Below are positions 32,881 through 43,402 of a stretch of DNA of 64,000 nucleotides, in pieces. Position 1 is the stretch's first letter, and every line of letters starts with the position of its first letter. A program made the position numbers and the translations under genes. This DNA comes from Gammaproteobacteria bacterium (GTDB lineage: Bacteria > Pseudomonadota > Gammaproteobacteria > DSM-16500). The notes under the pieces are model-generated. The model had not been told where the DNA came from, ran no database searches, and was given only the letters and a program-made list of their open reading frames with translations. Location of the stretch: positions 1 through 64,000 of the forward strand of contig JAJPJI010000004.1 in assembly GCA_021324305.1 (NCBI GenBank), written 5' to 3'.

Positions 32881-34365
32881 TTATTTAAATGACCTGTAAT
32901 AGGCATATGCGCCTGCACAGCCAAGAACAGCCGCAACTCCCACAGTTGTGATGGCCTTGCGATGATTGTACCAAAAGCCATGGGGTGAGCTTGAACTTGG
33001 TGTTGAGGAGACGAAACTTGTCTGTTTCGGATCAGGCATATGTTCGGTTTTAAGGGCTGTGTGATCCTGTTTATCAGCGATGACGGAAACATCCAGAGAC
33101 CTTGACAGGGTATTGCGATAAGCTGTTATATCGTATTTTGTTCCTGATTTTGCGAGGGCATCGATTTTTTGCAATAGAATTTCAAAATTTGTTTCGATAA
33201 GAGATTTGAGATAATCCCGGTCAAGCGGGTCATGATGACCATTTGCATGATATATGCTTCTGTAATCCGCAATGAATGCTTTTTTTAGCAGATATCTGGC
33301 ATAGTCATGTGCGCCAGTATTCGGATCCAGTTTAAGCAGTTTATTGTAAACAGCGTAAGCTTCAATGACGCAAAGCTGATGCGGCAGGACATCACTTGAA
33401 GCACCAACAAAATGGCTTTGATTTTCCTTTTTGAAAATGAGAGCCGGATTTTTTGAAGCTTTCTTTAATAAATTGATTAAAGCATTGCGCTCATTGTCGG
33501 TGGGTGAGCCGCTATGCAGGCCTACATATCTTCCTGTCGAAAACATCTTGTATGGCTGATATGCAATATCATTTCCATTCAGCATTAATGGTTCAATTTG
33601 AGCATCCGGAAATTTAAGAAATAATTTTCTGAAATATCCTCGATACTGATCGTAGTCTTGAGCATCGCATAATTTGGTGTCAAAATTTCTGTCGCCACCG
33701 GAGAGAACCAGTTCATTGATATCCACGCCGTTTATATTTACCAGCTTGAATGCCTGAGGATAAAGATTATGGATGGTCTGATTGATGGCTTGTCTCAAGG
33801 TTGTCGTTTTAGGATCAAAACCAATAATTCTGCCTTCGTAATTCTGTAAACGCTCTTTTAATTCATCCACGCTGTCCTGTGGTACGAGAATACAGGAGTG
33901 ACTGCTTAACTGATGCGATCCCATGGTCATGGTATCGTAGGGTGCACATCCCATGACATTTTGAAAGCTGGATAGAGGTTCAATATAGGCGATCAGCGAG
34001 GTTTCCCAGTCGCCGCCAGAATTTGCATGAAACAGACCGTTCCACCACCAGTGAATATGCGGCCTGTCAACAAATGAATCAGTATACTGATCGTCGGTAA
34101 ATGACAGATGCGAGCCTATTACGGCGTCATCTGTCAACATGGTATTGTCTTTGACAATTGCATTAACGGCAGACAGGGGCGCATCAAATTGTCCCTTGAT
34201 TGGATCAAAGACAGCAAGGTGATCTTTTCCGATATCGTATAGGCAGTTTAATATCGAATTAGACTGTAAGGGATGGACTAATAAAACACGGCTGGCAAAG
34301 TCGTCAGTTACGTCTGCCTTGATTTTATGATGGGTATCCTCGTTTTTTTTCGTGCGACTTTGCAT
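32881..34365 (-). CDS. Unknown protein, paralog A of a tandem family; C-terminal hydrophobic tail
   Basis: Shares DQYTDSFVDRPHIHWWWNGLFHANSGGDWE and VGLHSGSPTDNE with the adjacent ORF; tail ITTVGVAAVLGCAGAYAYY. Confidence 0.75.
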   Translation of the reverse strand: MQSRTKKNEDTHHKIKADVTDDFASRVLLVHPLQSNSILNCLYDIGKDHLAVFDPIKGQFDAPLSAVNAIVKDNTMLTDDAVIGSHLSFTDDQYTDSFVDRPHIHWWWNGLFHANSGGDWETSLIAYIEPLSSFQNVMGCAPYDTMTMGSHQLSSHSCILVPQDSVDELKERLQNYEGRIIGFDPKTTTLRQAINQTIHNLYPQAFKLVNINGVDINELVLSGGDRNFDTKLCDAQDYDQYRGYFRKLFLKFPDAQIEPLMLNGNDIAYQPYKMFSTGRYVGLHSGSPTDNERNALINLLKKASKNPALIFKKENQSHFVGASSDVLPHQLCVIEAYAVYNKLLKLDPNTGAHDYARYLLKKAFIADYRSIYHANGHHDPLDRDYLKSLIETNFEILLQKIDALAKSGTKYDITAYRNTLSRSLDVSVIADKQDHTALKTEHMPDPKQTSFVSSTPSSSSPHGFWYNHRKAITTVGVAAVLGCAGAYAYYRSFK

Positions 34366-34474
34366 GGGTAGTTCTCTGTTTTATATATAAAATATTTTAA
34401 TTAGATTTTTTCTGTCTAATATTGTATCAAATTATCTCTAATTTATATATATATTTCTTGCTATAGCAATATAA

Positions 34475-34524
34475 GCAGGCATGGGAGAGGTGATGATGGC
34501 CCTCATCACCTTCCATGCAGTCTG
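34475..34524. terminator. Long imperfect hairpin downstream of paralog B
   Basis: GCATGG-ga-g-AGGTGATGA-tggccc-TCATCACCT-t-CCATGC nested inverted repeats, flanked by GCAG/CTGC. Confidence 0.55.
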
Positions 34525-34554
34525 CCTATGGATGGGCAACTTGCAAGTCCAGTC

Positions 34555-35982
34555 TTACTGTTTCTTGCTCATGAATGCAGCAGTGATAAGACTGCCAATC
34601 ACCACGGCGCCGACTCCCAGCATCACCTTATTGCCATGCCGGTTCCAAAAACCATGTTTTGAGCCTGACATTTTTACTGCTTTTGGATGGGCAACTACTG
34701 TTTCCAGTTTTAAAGGAAGCACCTTTTCGTAGGCTCTCATCAAGGTTTTGCGGTAATCCATGAGGCTGGTCGGTGTCTGTGAATCAGACAGTACGCGAAG
34801 ACTGTCAAGCAGGGTATCAAAATTATCCTCGATCATGTCCTTAAGTAGGGTCATAGTGAGGGGTGTTGAACTTCCTGATTGCACGTGAATACTTCTTAAA
34901 TCAGCAATGAGTGCTTTTTTAACAAGGTATTCAGCATAATCATGGGTGCCAGTGGCTTTGCAATATCGTCTTGAATCCGTTAGGTCGACATATTTTTTAT
35001 ATGTAATTACAGAAAGAAGCTGATGAATTTTCTTTTTGCCACTCAATCCTGCGAGCACATTCATGTTGGCTGGAATTTCGCGGTCGGGATTCTCTGAAAC
35101 ATTTTTTAATTTCTTGAACTTATCGCATTTCTCAATGTCCGTTGGCGAACCTTGATGCAAGCCGACATGCCTGCCCTGGGTGTATTCATGATATTCTTTC
35201 AGTCGTACAGTATGCGGACTGTCAAGAAGTTTCACTTTTTTTGATTCGGACGCTGCGACATAATATGAATTAAAATATCCACAATTCTGATTATAATCAT
35301 TCTCCGTGCATGTTTTAATGTCAAATTTTTTCTTGCCGTCGGAAACGACCAGTTTGTTTATTTCAGTATCGTTTTTATTTATCAACACAAACGCATCAGG
35401 ATAGGCTTCCTTCAGGATTGTTGCAACGGCTTCCCGAAGTGTTGACGTTTCTGGATTGTATGACAGGATGGTGCCTTCATACCGCGTCATGCGCTGACGT
35501 AACTTGTCTGCGATCGCTTCTGGAACCAGAATAATCGATTTTGCGCTTAACTTATGATGTCCAATCGTCATGGTGTCATAAGGTGCGCAGCTATAAATAC
35601 CTGAAAATTCACTTAGCGGTTCAAGATATGCAATGGTTGCTAATTCCCAGTCGCCGCCTGAGTTTGCCTGTACCAATCCATTCCATGTCCAGTGCATGTG
35701 AGGTCTGTCAACAAATGTATCTGTATATTGTTCATTTTTGAAATGCAGATGCGCTGCGATCGTGCCATCCTTTCTCAGAAAGCTTTCAGTCCGCTCAATA
35801 ACGGCTGCTGATGGATCCAGTCCTTTCTCGAATATTTCCATCACCAACTCTGATTGAGATGGATCTGAGGTTAGATAGTTCATTGCTGAATCAGCCTGAA
35901 CAGATGAAACCAGAATTATTCTATCCTCGAATTTTAATTCTTGTTCGATTACGGATTCTTTTTCTTTTCTTGTATGTGACAT
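34555..35982 (-). CDS. Unknown protein, paralog B of the tandem family; C-terminal hydrophobic tail
   Basis: EQYTDTFVDRPHMHWTWNGLVQANSGGDWE and VGLHQGSPTDIE match paralog A; tail VMLGVGAVVIGSLITAAFM. Confidence 0.75.
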   Translation of the reverse strand: MSHTRKEKESVIEQELKFEDRIILVSSVQADSAMNYLTSDPSQSELVMEIFEKGLDPSAAVIERTESFLRKDGTIAAHLHFKNEQYTDTFVDRPHMHWTWNGLVQANSGGDWELATIAYLEPLSEFSGIYSCAPYDTMTIGHHKLSAKSIILVPEAIADKLRQRMTRYEGTILSYNPETSTLREAVATILKEAYPDAFVLINKNDTEINKLVVSDGKKKFDIKTCTENDYNQNCGYFNSYYVAASESKKVKLLDSPHTVRLKEYHEYTQGRHVGLHQGSPTDIEKCDKFKKLKNVSENPDREIPANMNVLAGLSGKKKIHQLLSVITYKKYVDLTDSRRYCKATGTHDYAEYLVKKALIADLRSIHVQSGSSTPLTMTLLKDMIEDNFDTLLDSLRVLSDSQTPTSLMDYRKTLMRAYEKVLPLKLETVVAHPKAVKMSGSKHGFWNRHGNKVMLGVGAVVIGSLITAAFMSKKQ

Positions 35983-36032
35983 GGCGGTGTCTCTCGTTTT
36001 GTGTTCAACTTTTATAATAATAATGTTCGCTT

Positions 36033-36076
36033 ATTTTAAATCGTTCTTGTTAAGAGACCATTAAACGTAAATTAAG
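36033..36076 (-). promoter_or_regulatory. PmrA-box-like promoter for paralog B (three 11-bp-spaced half-sites)
   Basis: Minus strand CTTAAT-N5-TTTAAT-N5-CTTAAC, 10 nt gap, TAAAAT; about 50 bp upstream of the 35982 start. Confidence 0.65.
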
Positions 36077-36183
36077 AGAACATTATTCATGATGAAATAC
36101 TGGTGTGTCCTGATTGATGATTTTGGATATGCAAAACGAATTAGATAGTTATTTGCCTGGTTTTTTGCTGGCGGCGCTTTTGG

Positions 36184-36216
36184 CTTAATCTTTCCTTAAT
36201 GTAAGAAATATAAAAT
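36184..36216 (+). promoter_or_regulatory. PmrA-box-like promoter for the 36270 gene
   Basis: CTTAAT-ctttc-CTTAAT (exact direct repeat), 10 nt gap, TAAAAT; 53 bp upstream of ATG. Confidence 0.7.
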
Positions 36217-36269
36217 ATCTGGCCTTCAAACATATAAAATTCAAAAACGAATAGACGAGAGAGTGGCTT

Positions 36270-37634
36270 ATGATAACGATTTCACCTGGTCAGGCGATAT
36301 TGCTTTTGCTAGACCGATATAAACATGACAGCAATATATGCAATATGGTGAAGCGCTTCTATCTCACTGGTATACCCAATCAGGTAGACCTGAAAATCAT
36401 ACTTGAATTGTTTCAGGAATCAGGGTTGTCGGATAAATATCAAATTTCCTATGATTATAGCGTAATTAACGAGGATCCATCGCGTCGCTATTTTGAGACA
36501 CATCTTGCTTATGAAACGTTGCTGGATACACTGGATCGTGTGAATCTCAAAGAGTTAACGATATATCGTAACTCTGTGCTTGATACGCTCGACAACGAAA
36601 AACAGAAATTATTCATGGATTATATGAGTGGCGCGAAGCCGGTAAAAGACGACAGGTTTGCGCAAGAATATACGGATGCAATTAAAAAAATTCATGATCA
36701 TCCTGGCTACAGTGGATTATCGAAATCCAAAAAAGAAAAATTGATCTTGATACTGCAGTGCTCATGGCTGGCGGTAATGCATAACAGGGCGCAATTCCTG
36801 CCATTGGGCAAGGTATATGAAAGCGGATTGTTTGCAGGCAGAGGTAAGATTCAAAAACCAGATGATATCCCGGTTCAAGTGCAGACGAATCAGAACCCGG
36901 TGGATCTATCATGTTTGGTAAGTACATCGAGCTCAATGTCTTCCAAAACAGGCATGAGTGAAGTCAAGTCAATGGAACATCCGTCAAAATCAGAAGCAAA
37001 ATTTGAACCAGAACCGACATTAACACCGGAGTCCGAATCGAAGTCAACGTTAAAAACGAATTCAAAATCTGAAATCAAGGATCATGAAAATTCTGCAGTG
37101 TTGCCATTTTATTCCAGACACTTTGGCTTGATGAAACAATATATGCCAGTGCCAAAAGATGATGTGATTTATGCGGAAAACGGCTTTTCCTTTGTAAAAC
37201 CGTCAGACCAGAATAACTTTGATCCGTCTGCTGAATGGCCAAAGAAAAATTTTGCCATGCTGGTTCATCCATTTTCATGTGGAATTTCAGGTACAACGCT
37301 GATGCAGCTGCGCGTAATGAAATACCTTAAGGACAATAACAAGCTTGTCTGGTCTTCCAATGAGCAGTTCACCAAATTTTTGAAATGCTTTATGTCCGGA
37401 TTGCTTTTTAACAGCGGTGGACACGGATACTATGAATTTATCGCTGTTTTGAAGATTCCTGATATTAAAAACAATTTGAAATTCATATCGGACTTTGATC
37501 AGATCACTGCTGAGACATTGCTACTGGACGGCAATGAACGGGCATTCAATCAGGCACTCAATGATGCAATCGCTTATAACAAAGTGGTTCTCGCAAAGCA
37601 GGAATTTCATGCCAGACTCACAAGCAGTATGTAG
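36270..37634 (+). CDS. Unknown protein with Ser/Glu/Lys-rich linker; divergent member of the 32.9-36.0 kb family
   Basis: LVHPF, MSGLLFNSGGHGYYEFIAVLKIP and LLLDGNERAFN resemble LVHPL, WNGLFHANSGGDWETSLIAYIEPL and LVLSGGDRNFD in paralog A. Confidence 0.65.
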   Translation: MITISPGQAILLLLDRYKHDSNICNMVKRFYLTGIPNQVDLKIILELFQESGLSDKYQISYDYSVINEDPSRRYFETHLAYETLLDTLDRVNLKELTIYRNSVLDTLDNEKQKLFMDYMSGAKPVKDDRFAQEYTDAIKKIHDHPGYSGLSKSKKEKLILILQCSWLAVMHNRAQFLPLGKVYESGLFAGRGKIQKPDDIPVQVQTNQNPVDLSCLVSTSSSMSSKTGMSEVKSMEHPSKSEAKFEPEPTLTPESESKSTLKTNSKSEIKDHENSAVLPFYSRHFGLMKQYMPVPKDDVIYAENGFSFVKPSDQNNFDPSAEWPKKNFAMLVHPFSCGISGTTLMQLRVMKYLKDNNKLVWSSNEQFTKFLKCFMSGLLFNSGGHGYYEFIAVLKIPDIKNNLKFISDFDQITAETLLLDGNERAFNQALNDAIAYNKVVLAKQEFHARLTSSM

Positions 37635-37769
37635 TGATATGGCAACCTGATGTATCTAATATCTGCGTCTCGAAGGAGTTTTCAACACTGCATGAGGTTG
37701 ATACTACCATTTTCACCGTGATCCATGCCGGTATGTCTGGATTGACGGACATGATGGGATCGAATGTGG

Positions 37770-38375
37770 TTACGTATCTGTTTGCATCGGGAGGACCAGG
37801 ATCAAAAAAGTTCTGTTGTTGAATTGGAATTCGCCGACTGTTTCCATGTCTAGCTTCTCGTGAGCCTTGATCGACCGTATATTCTCTTTGGCAATGAGCA
37901 CCGTCAGCAGCTCCAGCTCTGGATGTTCATGCAATATAAGCCATTTCATTTTATCGAAGAGATTATTCAAAATGCCTTTGCCTCTGTATTCCTTGTCAAT
38001 ACAGACAGGTCCATAGATAAAGGAACGATAGGCATTCAGTGGTTTGCCTTTATAACTGACATGCTGGAATTGCTTGAGCATGTTCGCTACAAGCGGCACT
38101 CCCTTGTTGTATTCGATTGAAGTGGCACAGGCATATCCCGCTATTTTCTCACGATCGGCGCAAACGACAACACACAAGTCGTTATTCATTTCACGAAATT
38201 GCTGTTCCGAAAATGCGGCTGAGAGATAACCGTCAGCTTGCTCTGTTTCTCCGAGGACGGAAAGCAGATTCCTGTTTTGCAAATCGACAATTTTTGTAAA
38301 ATCATCAGCGCTTGGTCTTCGATATTCCATTATCTTGTCCTCATTCAATCTGAAAAAATCTCCGGGTTTTACCAC
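37770..38375 (-). CDS. GNAT-family N-acetyltransferase
   Basis: GPVCIDKEYRGKGILNNLFDKMK motif A-like and ENIRSIKAHEKLDMETVGEF. Confidence 0.75.
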   Translation of the reverse strand: MVKPGDFFRLNEDKIMEYRRPSADDFTKIVDLQNRNLLSVLGETEQADGYLSAAFSEQQFREMNNDLCVVVCADREKIAGYACATSIEYNKGVPLVANMLKQFQHVSYKGKPLNAYRSFIYGPVCIDKEYRGKGILNNLFDKMKWLILHEHPELELLTVLIAKENIRSIKAHEKLDMETVGEFQFNNRTFLILVLPMQTDT

Positions 38376-38392
38376 CCGGAGGGGTAGTGACG

Positions 38393-41173
38393 TTATGTGG
38401 CTATTTTCGCCAGTTCATCCAGCTGGTTTTTTAGCTTGGAAAGTGTCATCGAAATTTCCTGTAGCCTGCTACGTTCCTTGGCGACAACATCAGCCGGCGC
38501 CTTGTCCACAAATTGAGGATTATTGAGTTTATTTTCAATCAGTGTCAGGTCTTTTTCCAGTTTCGCAATTTCCCTGTTCAGGCGTGCCGATTCTTCCTCT
38601 TTATTGATGAAGCCGGCCATGGGTATAAAAATCTCGAGTTCACCTGTAAATGCGGTTGCAGACTGCGGTGGTGTTTCATCTGGGCTTAGCCAGTTTGCCG
38701 ATTCGAGTTTGGCTAGTGAAAACAGCAGGCGCTGATTTGCCGCATAGTATGACTTGTCAATATCTGTGCCTTTGCGCAAAAGGACTGGCAGCAATTTCCC
38801 AGGTGCGATATTCATTTCACTGCGAATGGTACGGATGGCAACAATAATATTTTTTAGCCACTCCAGTTCTTTCACTGCGCTTTCATCAATGAACTGTTTG
38901 TCTACCTGTGGATAATGCTCGAGCATGATGCTGTCGCTACTCTTGCCGGCGAGCGGCGAGAGACGCTGCCAGATTTCTTCGGTAATGAAAGGCGTGATTG
39001 GATGGAGTAGGCGCAATAATATTTCAAGCACTGTCACCAGTGTGTGCCTTGTGCCGCGCAGCATTTCTGGTGTGCTGTCAGATGAAGTGAGAATAGGCTT
39101 GGATAATTCCAGATACCAGTCGCAAAATTCATTCCAGGTGAAATCATAAAGAGCCTGGGCATACAAATCAAAGCGATATTGCTTGATCTGCTGGTGGGCT
39201 TCTGCAATTGTGGATTGCAATCGGGAAAGTATCCAGCGGTCGGGAAGAGAAAGTATTCTTGGTCTGTCATTAATGCCGGTATCGTGGCCTTTTGTGTTCA
39301 TCATGACATAACGCGAGGCATTCCATAATTTATTGCAGAAATTCCGATATCCGCCTAATCGATTGGTATCGAAACGTATTTCACGCGTATAAGAGGCGAC
39401 AGAGCAGAAAGTGAGCCGCAGCGCATCCGTGCCATATCCAGGAATGCCTTCTGGAAATTCCTTGCGAGTGGCTTTTTCAATTTTTTGTGCCATGGACGGC
39501 TGCATCAATCCATAGGTGCGTTTTTGCACGAGTTCATCGAGATCAATGCCATCGATCAAATCAATCGGATCCAGTACGTTGCCTTTTGATTTGGACATCT
39601 TGTGGCCTTCCGCATCGCGAATCAGGCCAGTGATGTAAACTTCACGGAAGGGAACTTTTCCAGTGAATTTCAGGCTCATCATGATCATTCTGGCTACCCA
39701 GAAGAAGATGATATCGAATCCGGTGACTAATACATTGGTTGGAAAAAAGGTATTCAAATCACCTGTTTTTTGTGGCCAGCCCAGTGATGAAAATGGCCAG
39801 AGTGCAGCGGAAAACCAGGTGTCCAGCACATCTTCATCCTGTGTAAGCGGCAAATCTGCATCAAGCTGATAGCGCTTGCGCACATCGGCTTCATCATGCC
39901 CCACATAAGCCTCACCATCCTCGTCATACCAGACTGGTATGCGGTGTCCCCACCACAATTGGCGGCTGATACACCAGTCTTCGATATTGTTCATCCATTG
40001 AAAATAGGTTTTATCCCAATTTTCCGGAACAAAACGGATATCACCATTTTCAACGGCTTTGATCGCTGGTTCTGCCAGGATTTTGGATTTTACATACCAT
40101 TGATAGGTAAGATAGGGTTCGATGACTGCATTGGAGCGGTCGCCACGCGGGACTTTTAATTTATGCTTTTCGGTTTTTTCGAGAAGTCCATGGGTTTCCA
40201 GGTCTTTGACAATGCGTTCGCGCGCCTTGAACCGTTCCAGGCCTTGATATGTTTCAGGTGTATTTTCATTCATGTGTGCTGTCGGCGTGAAAATATTGAC
40301 AGGTTCGAGACCGTGCCGGGTACCAACAGCATAATCATTAAAATCATGGGCTGGAGTAATTTTCACACATCCTGTTCCAAAAAGAGGGTCCACATAGTTA
40401 TCTGCAATGACTGGGATGGTTTTCCCTGTTAACGGTAGCTTGACCTGTTTGCCAATCAGATGCTGATAACGTTCATCTTCTGGATGCACTGCGATGGCGA
40501 CATCACCGAGCAGTGTTTCTGGACGAGTGGTAGCGACAATGACATGGCCTTCGCCTTCAGCAAGAGGATAACGGATATGCCAAAGACTGCCATCTTCTTC
40601 CTGATTCAGTACTTCGAGATCTGAAATGGCAGTCAGTAATACCGGATCCCAATTGACCAGGCGTTTCCCGCGATAAATCAATCCTTCTTCAAAAAGGCGG
40701 ATAAATACTTCGCGTACGGCGTGAGAAAGTCCTTCATCCATGGTGAAGCGTTCACGAGTCCAATCCATGGATGCGCCCAGACGGCGTAATTGACGCGTGA
40801 TGTTTCCGCCTGATTCTTCTTTCCATTCCCAGATTTTTTTTATGAATGCCTCGCGTCCCAGATCATGGCGGGTTTTACCTTCAATATTCAGTTTGCGTTC
40901 CACGACCATTTGTGTGGCTATGCCCGCGTGGTCGGTTCCCGTTTGCCACAAGGTATTCATCCCGCACATGCGATGATAACGTATCAAGACATCGATCAGG
41001 GTAAATCCAAAGCCGTGACCCATGTGCAGGCTGCCAGTGACATTGGGCGGTGGAAGCATGATGGAATAGGGGTATCCTTTCCCGGCGGGCGCAAAATAGC
41101 CTTTGGATTCCCAGGTCTGATACCAGTGTTGTTCCATGGATTGCGGATTGTAAGTCTTTTCGATTTCGGTCAT
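38393..41173 (-). CDS. valS: Valyl-tRNA synthetase
   Basis: [18 protein letters not shown] (HIGH) and [12 protein letters not shown] (KMSKS). Confidence 0.98.
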   Translation of the reverse strand: MTEIEKTYNPQSMEQHWYQTWESKGYFAPAGKGYPYSIMLPPPNVTGSLHMGHGFGFTLIDVLIRYHRMCGMNTLWQTGTDHAGIATQMVVERKLNIEGKTRHDLGREAFIKKIWEWKEESGGNITRQLRRLGASMDWTRERFTMDEGLSHAVREVFIRLFEEGLIYRGKRLVNWDPVLLTAISDLEVLNQEEDGSLWHIRYPLAEGEGHVIVATTRPETLLGDVAIAVHPEDERYQHLIGKQVKLPLTGKTIPVIADNYVDPLFGTGCVKITPAHDFNDYAVGTRHGLEPVNIFTPTAHMNENTPETYQGLERFKARERIVKDLETHGLLEKTEKHKLKVPRGDRSNAVIEPYLTYQWYVKSKILAEPAIKAVENGDIRFVPENWDKTYFQWMNNIEDWCISRQLWWGHRIPVWYDEDGEAYVGHDEADVRKRYQLDADLPLTQDEDVLDTWFSAALWPFSSLGWPQKTGDLNTFFPTNVLVTGFDIIFFWVARMIMMSLKFTGKVPFREVYITGLIRDAEGHKMSKSKGNVLDPIDLIDGIDLDELVQKRTYGLMQPSMAQKIEKATRKEFPEGIPGYGTDALRLTFCSVASYTREIRFDTNRLGGYRNFCNKLWNASRYVMMNTKGHDTGINDRPRILSLPDRWILSRLQSTIAEAHQQIKQYRFDLYAQALYDFTWNEFCDWYLELSKPILTSSDSTPEMLRGTRHTLVTVLEILLRLLHPITPFITEEIWQRLSPLAGKSSDSIMLEHYPQVDKQFIDESAVKELEWLKNIIVAIRTIRSEMNIAPGKLLPVLLRKGTDIDKSYYAANQRLLFSLAKLESANWLSPDETPPQSATAFTGELEIFIPMAGFINKEEESARLNREIAKLEKDLTLIENKLNNPQFVDKAPADVVAKERSRLQEISMTLSKLKNQLDELAKIAT

Positions 41174-41610
41174 GGTTCGTTTGCTTTTAATTTGATCGTA
41201 TTAATATCATAGCCTTTATCGCGATATTGTTTGTACCGCTCTCGCGCCAATTGTTGCACAAGCGGGTCAGAAAAAACAATTTCTATCACATGCTCAAAAT
41301 TTTCATGAAATAAGGGAAAGTCTCTCGAGAGGTTCAATAATACTTCTCGTGATCCATCCGGTGCTTCATGATGACCGATTTGTATGGGAGGAGGGTTAGG
41401 GTTATCCTGCCGATAAATATCATGGGGCAAAAAGCTGTCATCACGATATGTCCAGAGCAGTGCGTCAAATCGTTCGGCTTCTTCGCGTGAATTCATATTC
41501 ACATAAATGCGCCTATGTTGCTCTGTATGGATTTTTTCAATCAGCTGGCAGGCAAAAAATAATGATTGTTGTCCGCTTTGCGTGTCCAGAACGTAAAAAT
41601 CTATTTTCAT
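41170..41610 (-). CDS. holC: DNA polymerase III chi subunit
   Basis: [24 protein letters not shown]...[17 protein letters not shown]; position between pepA and valS. Confidence 0.85.
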   Translation of the reverse strand: MKIDFYVLDTQSGQQSLFFACQLIEKIHTEQHRRIYVNMNSREEAERFDALLWTYRDDSFLPHDIYRQDNPNPPPIQIGHHEAPDGSREVLLNLSRDFPLFHENFEHVIEIVFSDPLVQQLARERYKQYRDKGYDINTIKLKANEP

Positions 41611-41758
41611 AGGTTGATATTCCGCAAATTATATTACCTGTGATGAATGGCAGTGAATCTGAATTCAATTCTGTCAAAACGCATTATCCATACAGTCAGC
41701 CAAAGCCCTGCATCTCTGAATGAGCTTAAGAAATGCAGGGCTGGCAATGATGCATGCA

Positions 41759-43252
41759 TTAGCCCACTTTATTGATGAGATATTGCATGAGCATGGGGAC
41801 AGGTCTGCCAGTTGCCATGCGTTCACTGGTGCCTGCCATCATGGCGGCGGTACCTGCGACATCAAGATGCGCCCAGTGGAATTTTTTAGCGAAGCGGGAA
41901 AGAAAACAGCCCGCTGTGATGGTGCCGGCGGCACGTCCGCCTGTGTTTGCGATATCAGCAAATGGACTTTTGATCTGTTCCTGATATTCATCCCAAAGCG
42001 GCAATTGCCATGCGCGATCATTGCTTTCCTCGCCAGCCCTCAGCAAGTCCTTGGCGAGTGGGTCATGGTTGGATAACAAGCCGGTAGCGTGGAATCCCAG
42101 TGCGATAACAACTGCGCCGGTCAGTGTGGCGATATCAATGACAACATCCGGGTTATAGCGCTCGCAATAGGTCAAGGCATCGCTAAGAACGAGCCTGCCT
42201 TCCGCGTCAGTGCTGATGACTTCTATCGTTTGACCAGACATGCTGGTTAAAATGTCTTCCGGCTTGTAAGCAGTCCCGCCAGGCATGTTTTCAACGGCGG
42301 CAATAATACCGACAATATTGATGGGTAATTTGAGCTCCGCGGCTGCCTTGATCGTTCCAAGCACTGTTGCGGCTCCGCACATGTCATATTTCATGCCAAC
42401 CATATTATCTGGTGATTTCAATGAGTTACCGCCTGTATCAAACGTAATTCCCTTGCCTACGAGTGCCACCGGGGGCTGTTTTTTTGCGCCGCCCTTGTAT
42501 TCAAGACAAATGAGTTTGGCATCTTCTGCGCTGCCCTGGGAGACGGCAAGTAAGGCTCCCATACCCAGCTTTCGCATGTCACTTTCTTCAAGCACTTTCA
42601 CGGAAATGGAGGAATAACGTTTTCCCAGCTCTTTGGCTTGCTGCGCGAGAAATGTGGGGGTACAGATATTGCTAGGCAAATTAGCCAGATTCTTGGTCAA
42701 TATGACGCCATCAGCAATGGCCTGTCCTTGCTTCAGAGCTTCTTCGCAAGCCTTGATTTGGCGGGCTTCCGGAATATGTATCACCATGTCCTTCAAGGAT
42801 GGCGCCGCCTCTTTATCGGATTTGAACAAATCAAATCGATACAAACCGTCCCAGGCGGCTTCAGCTATTTGTTTGACTTTCCAAGGCAGGGATTTATCGC
42901 GAATTTCGAGCTCGGCAAGATAACAGACAGCTTGTTTGGCCTGGGAGCCATTCAAGGCCTTGATCACAGACGGGATCATTTTGCGAAACCCGGTTGGTGT
43001 GAGTGTCTTCGCTTTGCCGCATCCAACCAGTAAAACATGCTCAAAACCTGAGCCAGCAAGGTGAAATAGCGGCAGGATTTGTCCTGACTTGCCTTGAAAA
43101 ACACCTTGCGAGAGGAGTTTTTTTATGTAGCCGTGCGCTGCCTTATCAATTTCTCTCGCTGTGGGGGTCAATTCACCGCCTTCATAAACTCCGACAACCA
43201 GGCAGGATTTTTTCTGTTTTTCTGGCTGTGCCGCTTTAACACTTAGTTTCAT
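41759..43252 (-). CDS. pepA: Leucyl aminopeptidase (M17)
   Basis: VGKGITFDTGGNSLK and NTDAEGRL-equivalent STDAEGRLVLSDAL. Confidence 0.95.
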   Translation of the reverse strand: MKLSVKAAQPEKQKKSCLVVGVYEGGELTPTAREIDKAAHGYIKKLLSQGVFQGKSGQILPLFHLAGSGFEHVLLVGCGKAKTLTPTGFRKMIPSVIKALNGSQAKQAVCYLAELEIRDKSLPWKVKQIAEAAWDGLYRFDLFKSDKEAAPSLKDMVIHIPEARQIKACEEALKQGQAIADGVILTKNLANLPSNICTPTFLAQQAKELGKRYSSISVKVLEESDMRKLGMGALLAVSQGSAEDAKLICLEYKGGAKKQPPVALVGKGITFDTGGNSLKSPDNMVGMKYDMCGAATVLGTIKAAAELKLPINIVGIIAAVENMPGGTAYKPEDILTSMSGQTIEVISTDAEGRLVLSDALTYCERYNPDVVIDIATLTGAVVIALGFHATGLLSNHDPLAKDLLRAGEESNDRAWQLPLWDEYQEQIKSPFADIANTGGRAAGTITAGCFLSRFAKKFHWAHLDVAGTAAMMAGTSERMATGRPVPMLMQYLINKVG

Positions 43253-43402
43253 ATGTGCTCCCAATAGGGTTTTTAAGGATTGAAGTAATAAATATTCAAG
43301 TTTATTCAAAAAAAAAGATTTGTCACCCGCTGGATCGCGATATAATCACACTACTTGAAAAGTTGCTATTGTCTTATGAAGGTGTCTTTAAAGGTTTATT
43401 AA

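Noticed and set aside
34366-34440. Search for the same box upstream of paralog A (34365)
   Set aside because: Very AT-rich, but no 11-bp-spaced TTAA pair. Only weak TTAG/TTTGA-like segments were seen, so no call was made.
36890-37078. Asp/Ser-rich 62 aa ORF on the minus strand
   Set aside because: Antisense shadow of the Ser/Glu/Lys-rich linker in the 36270 gene.
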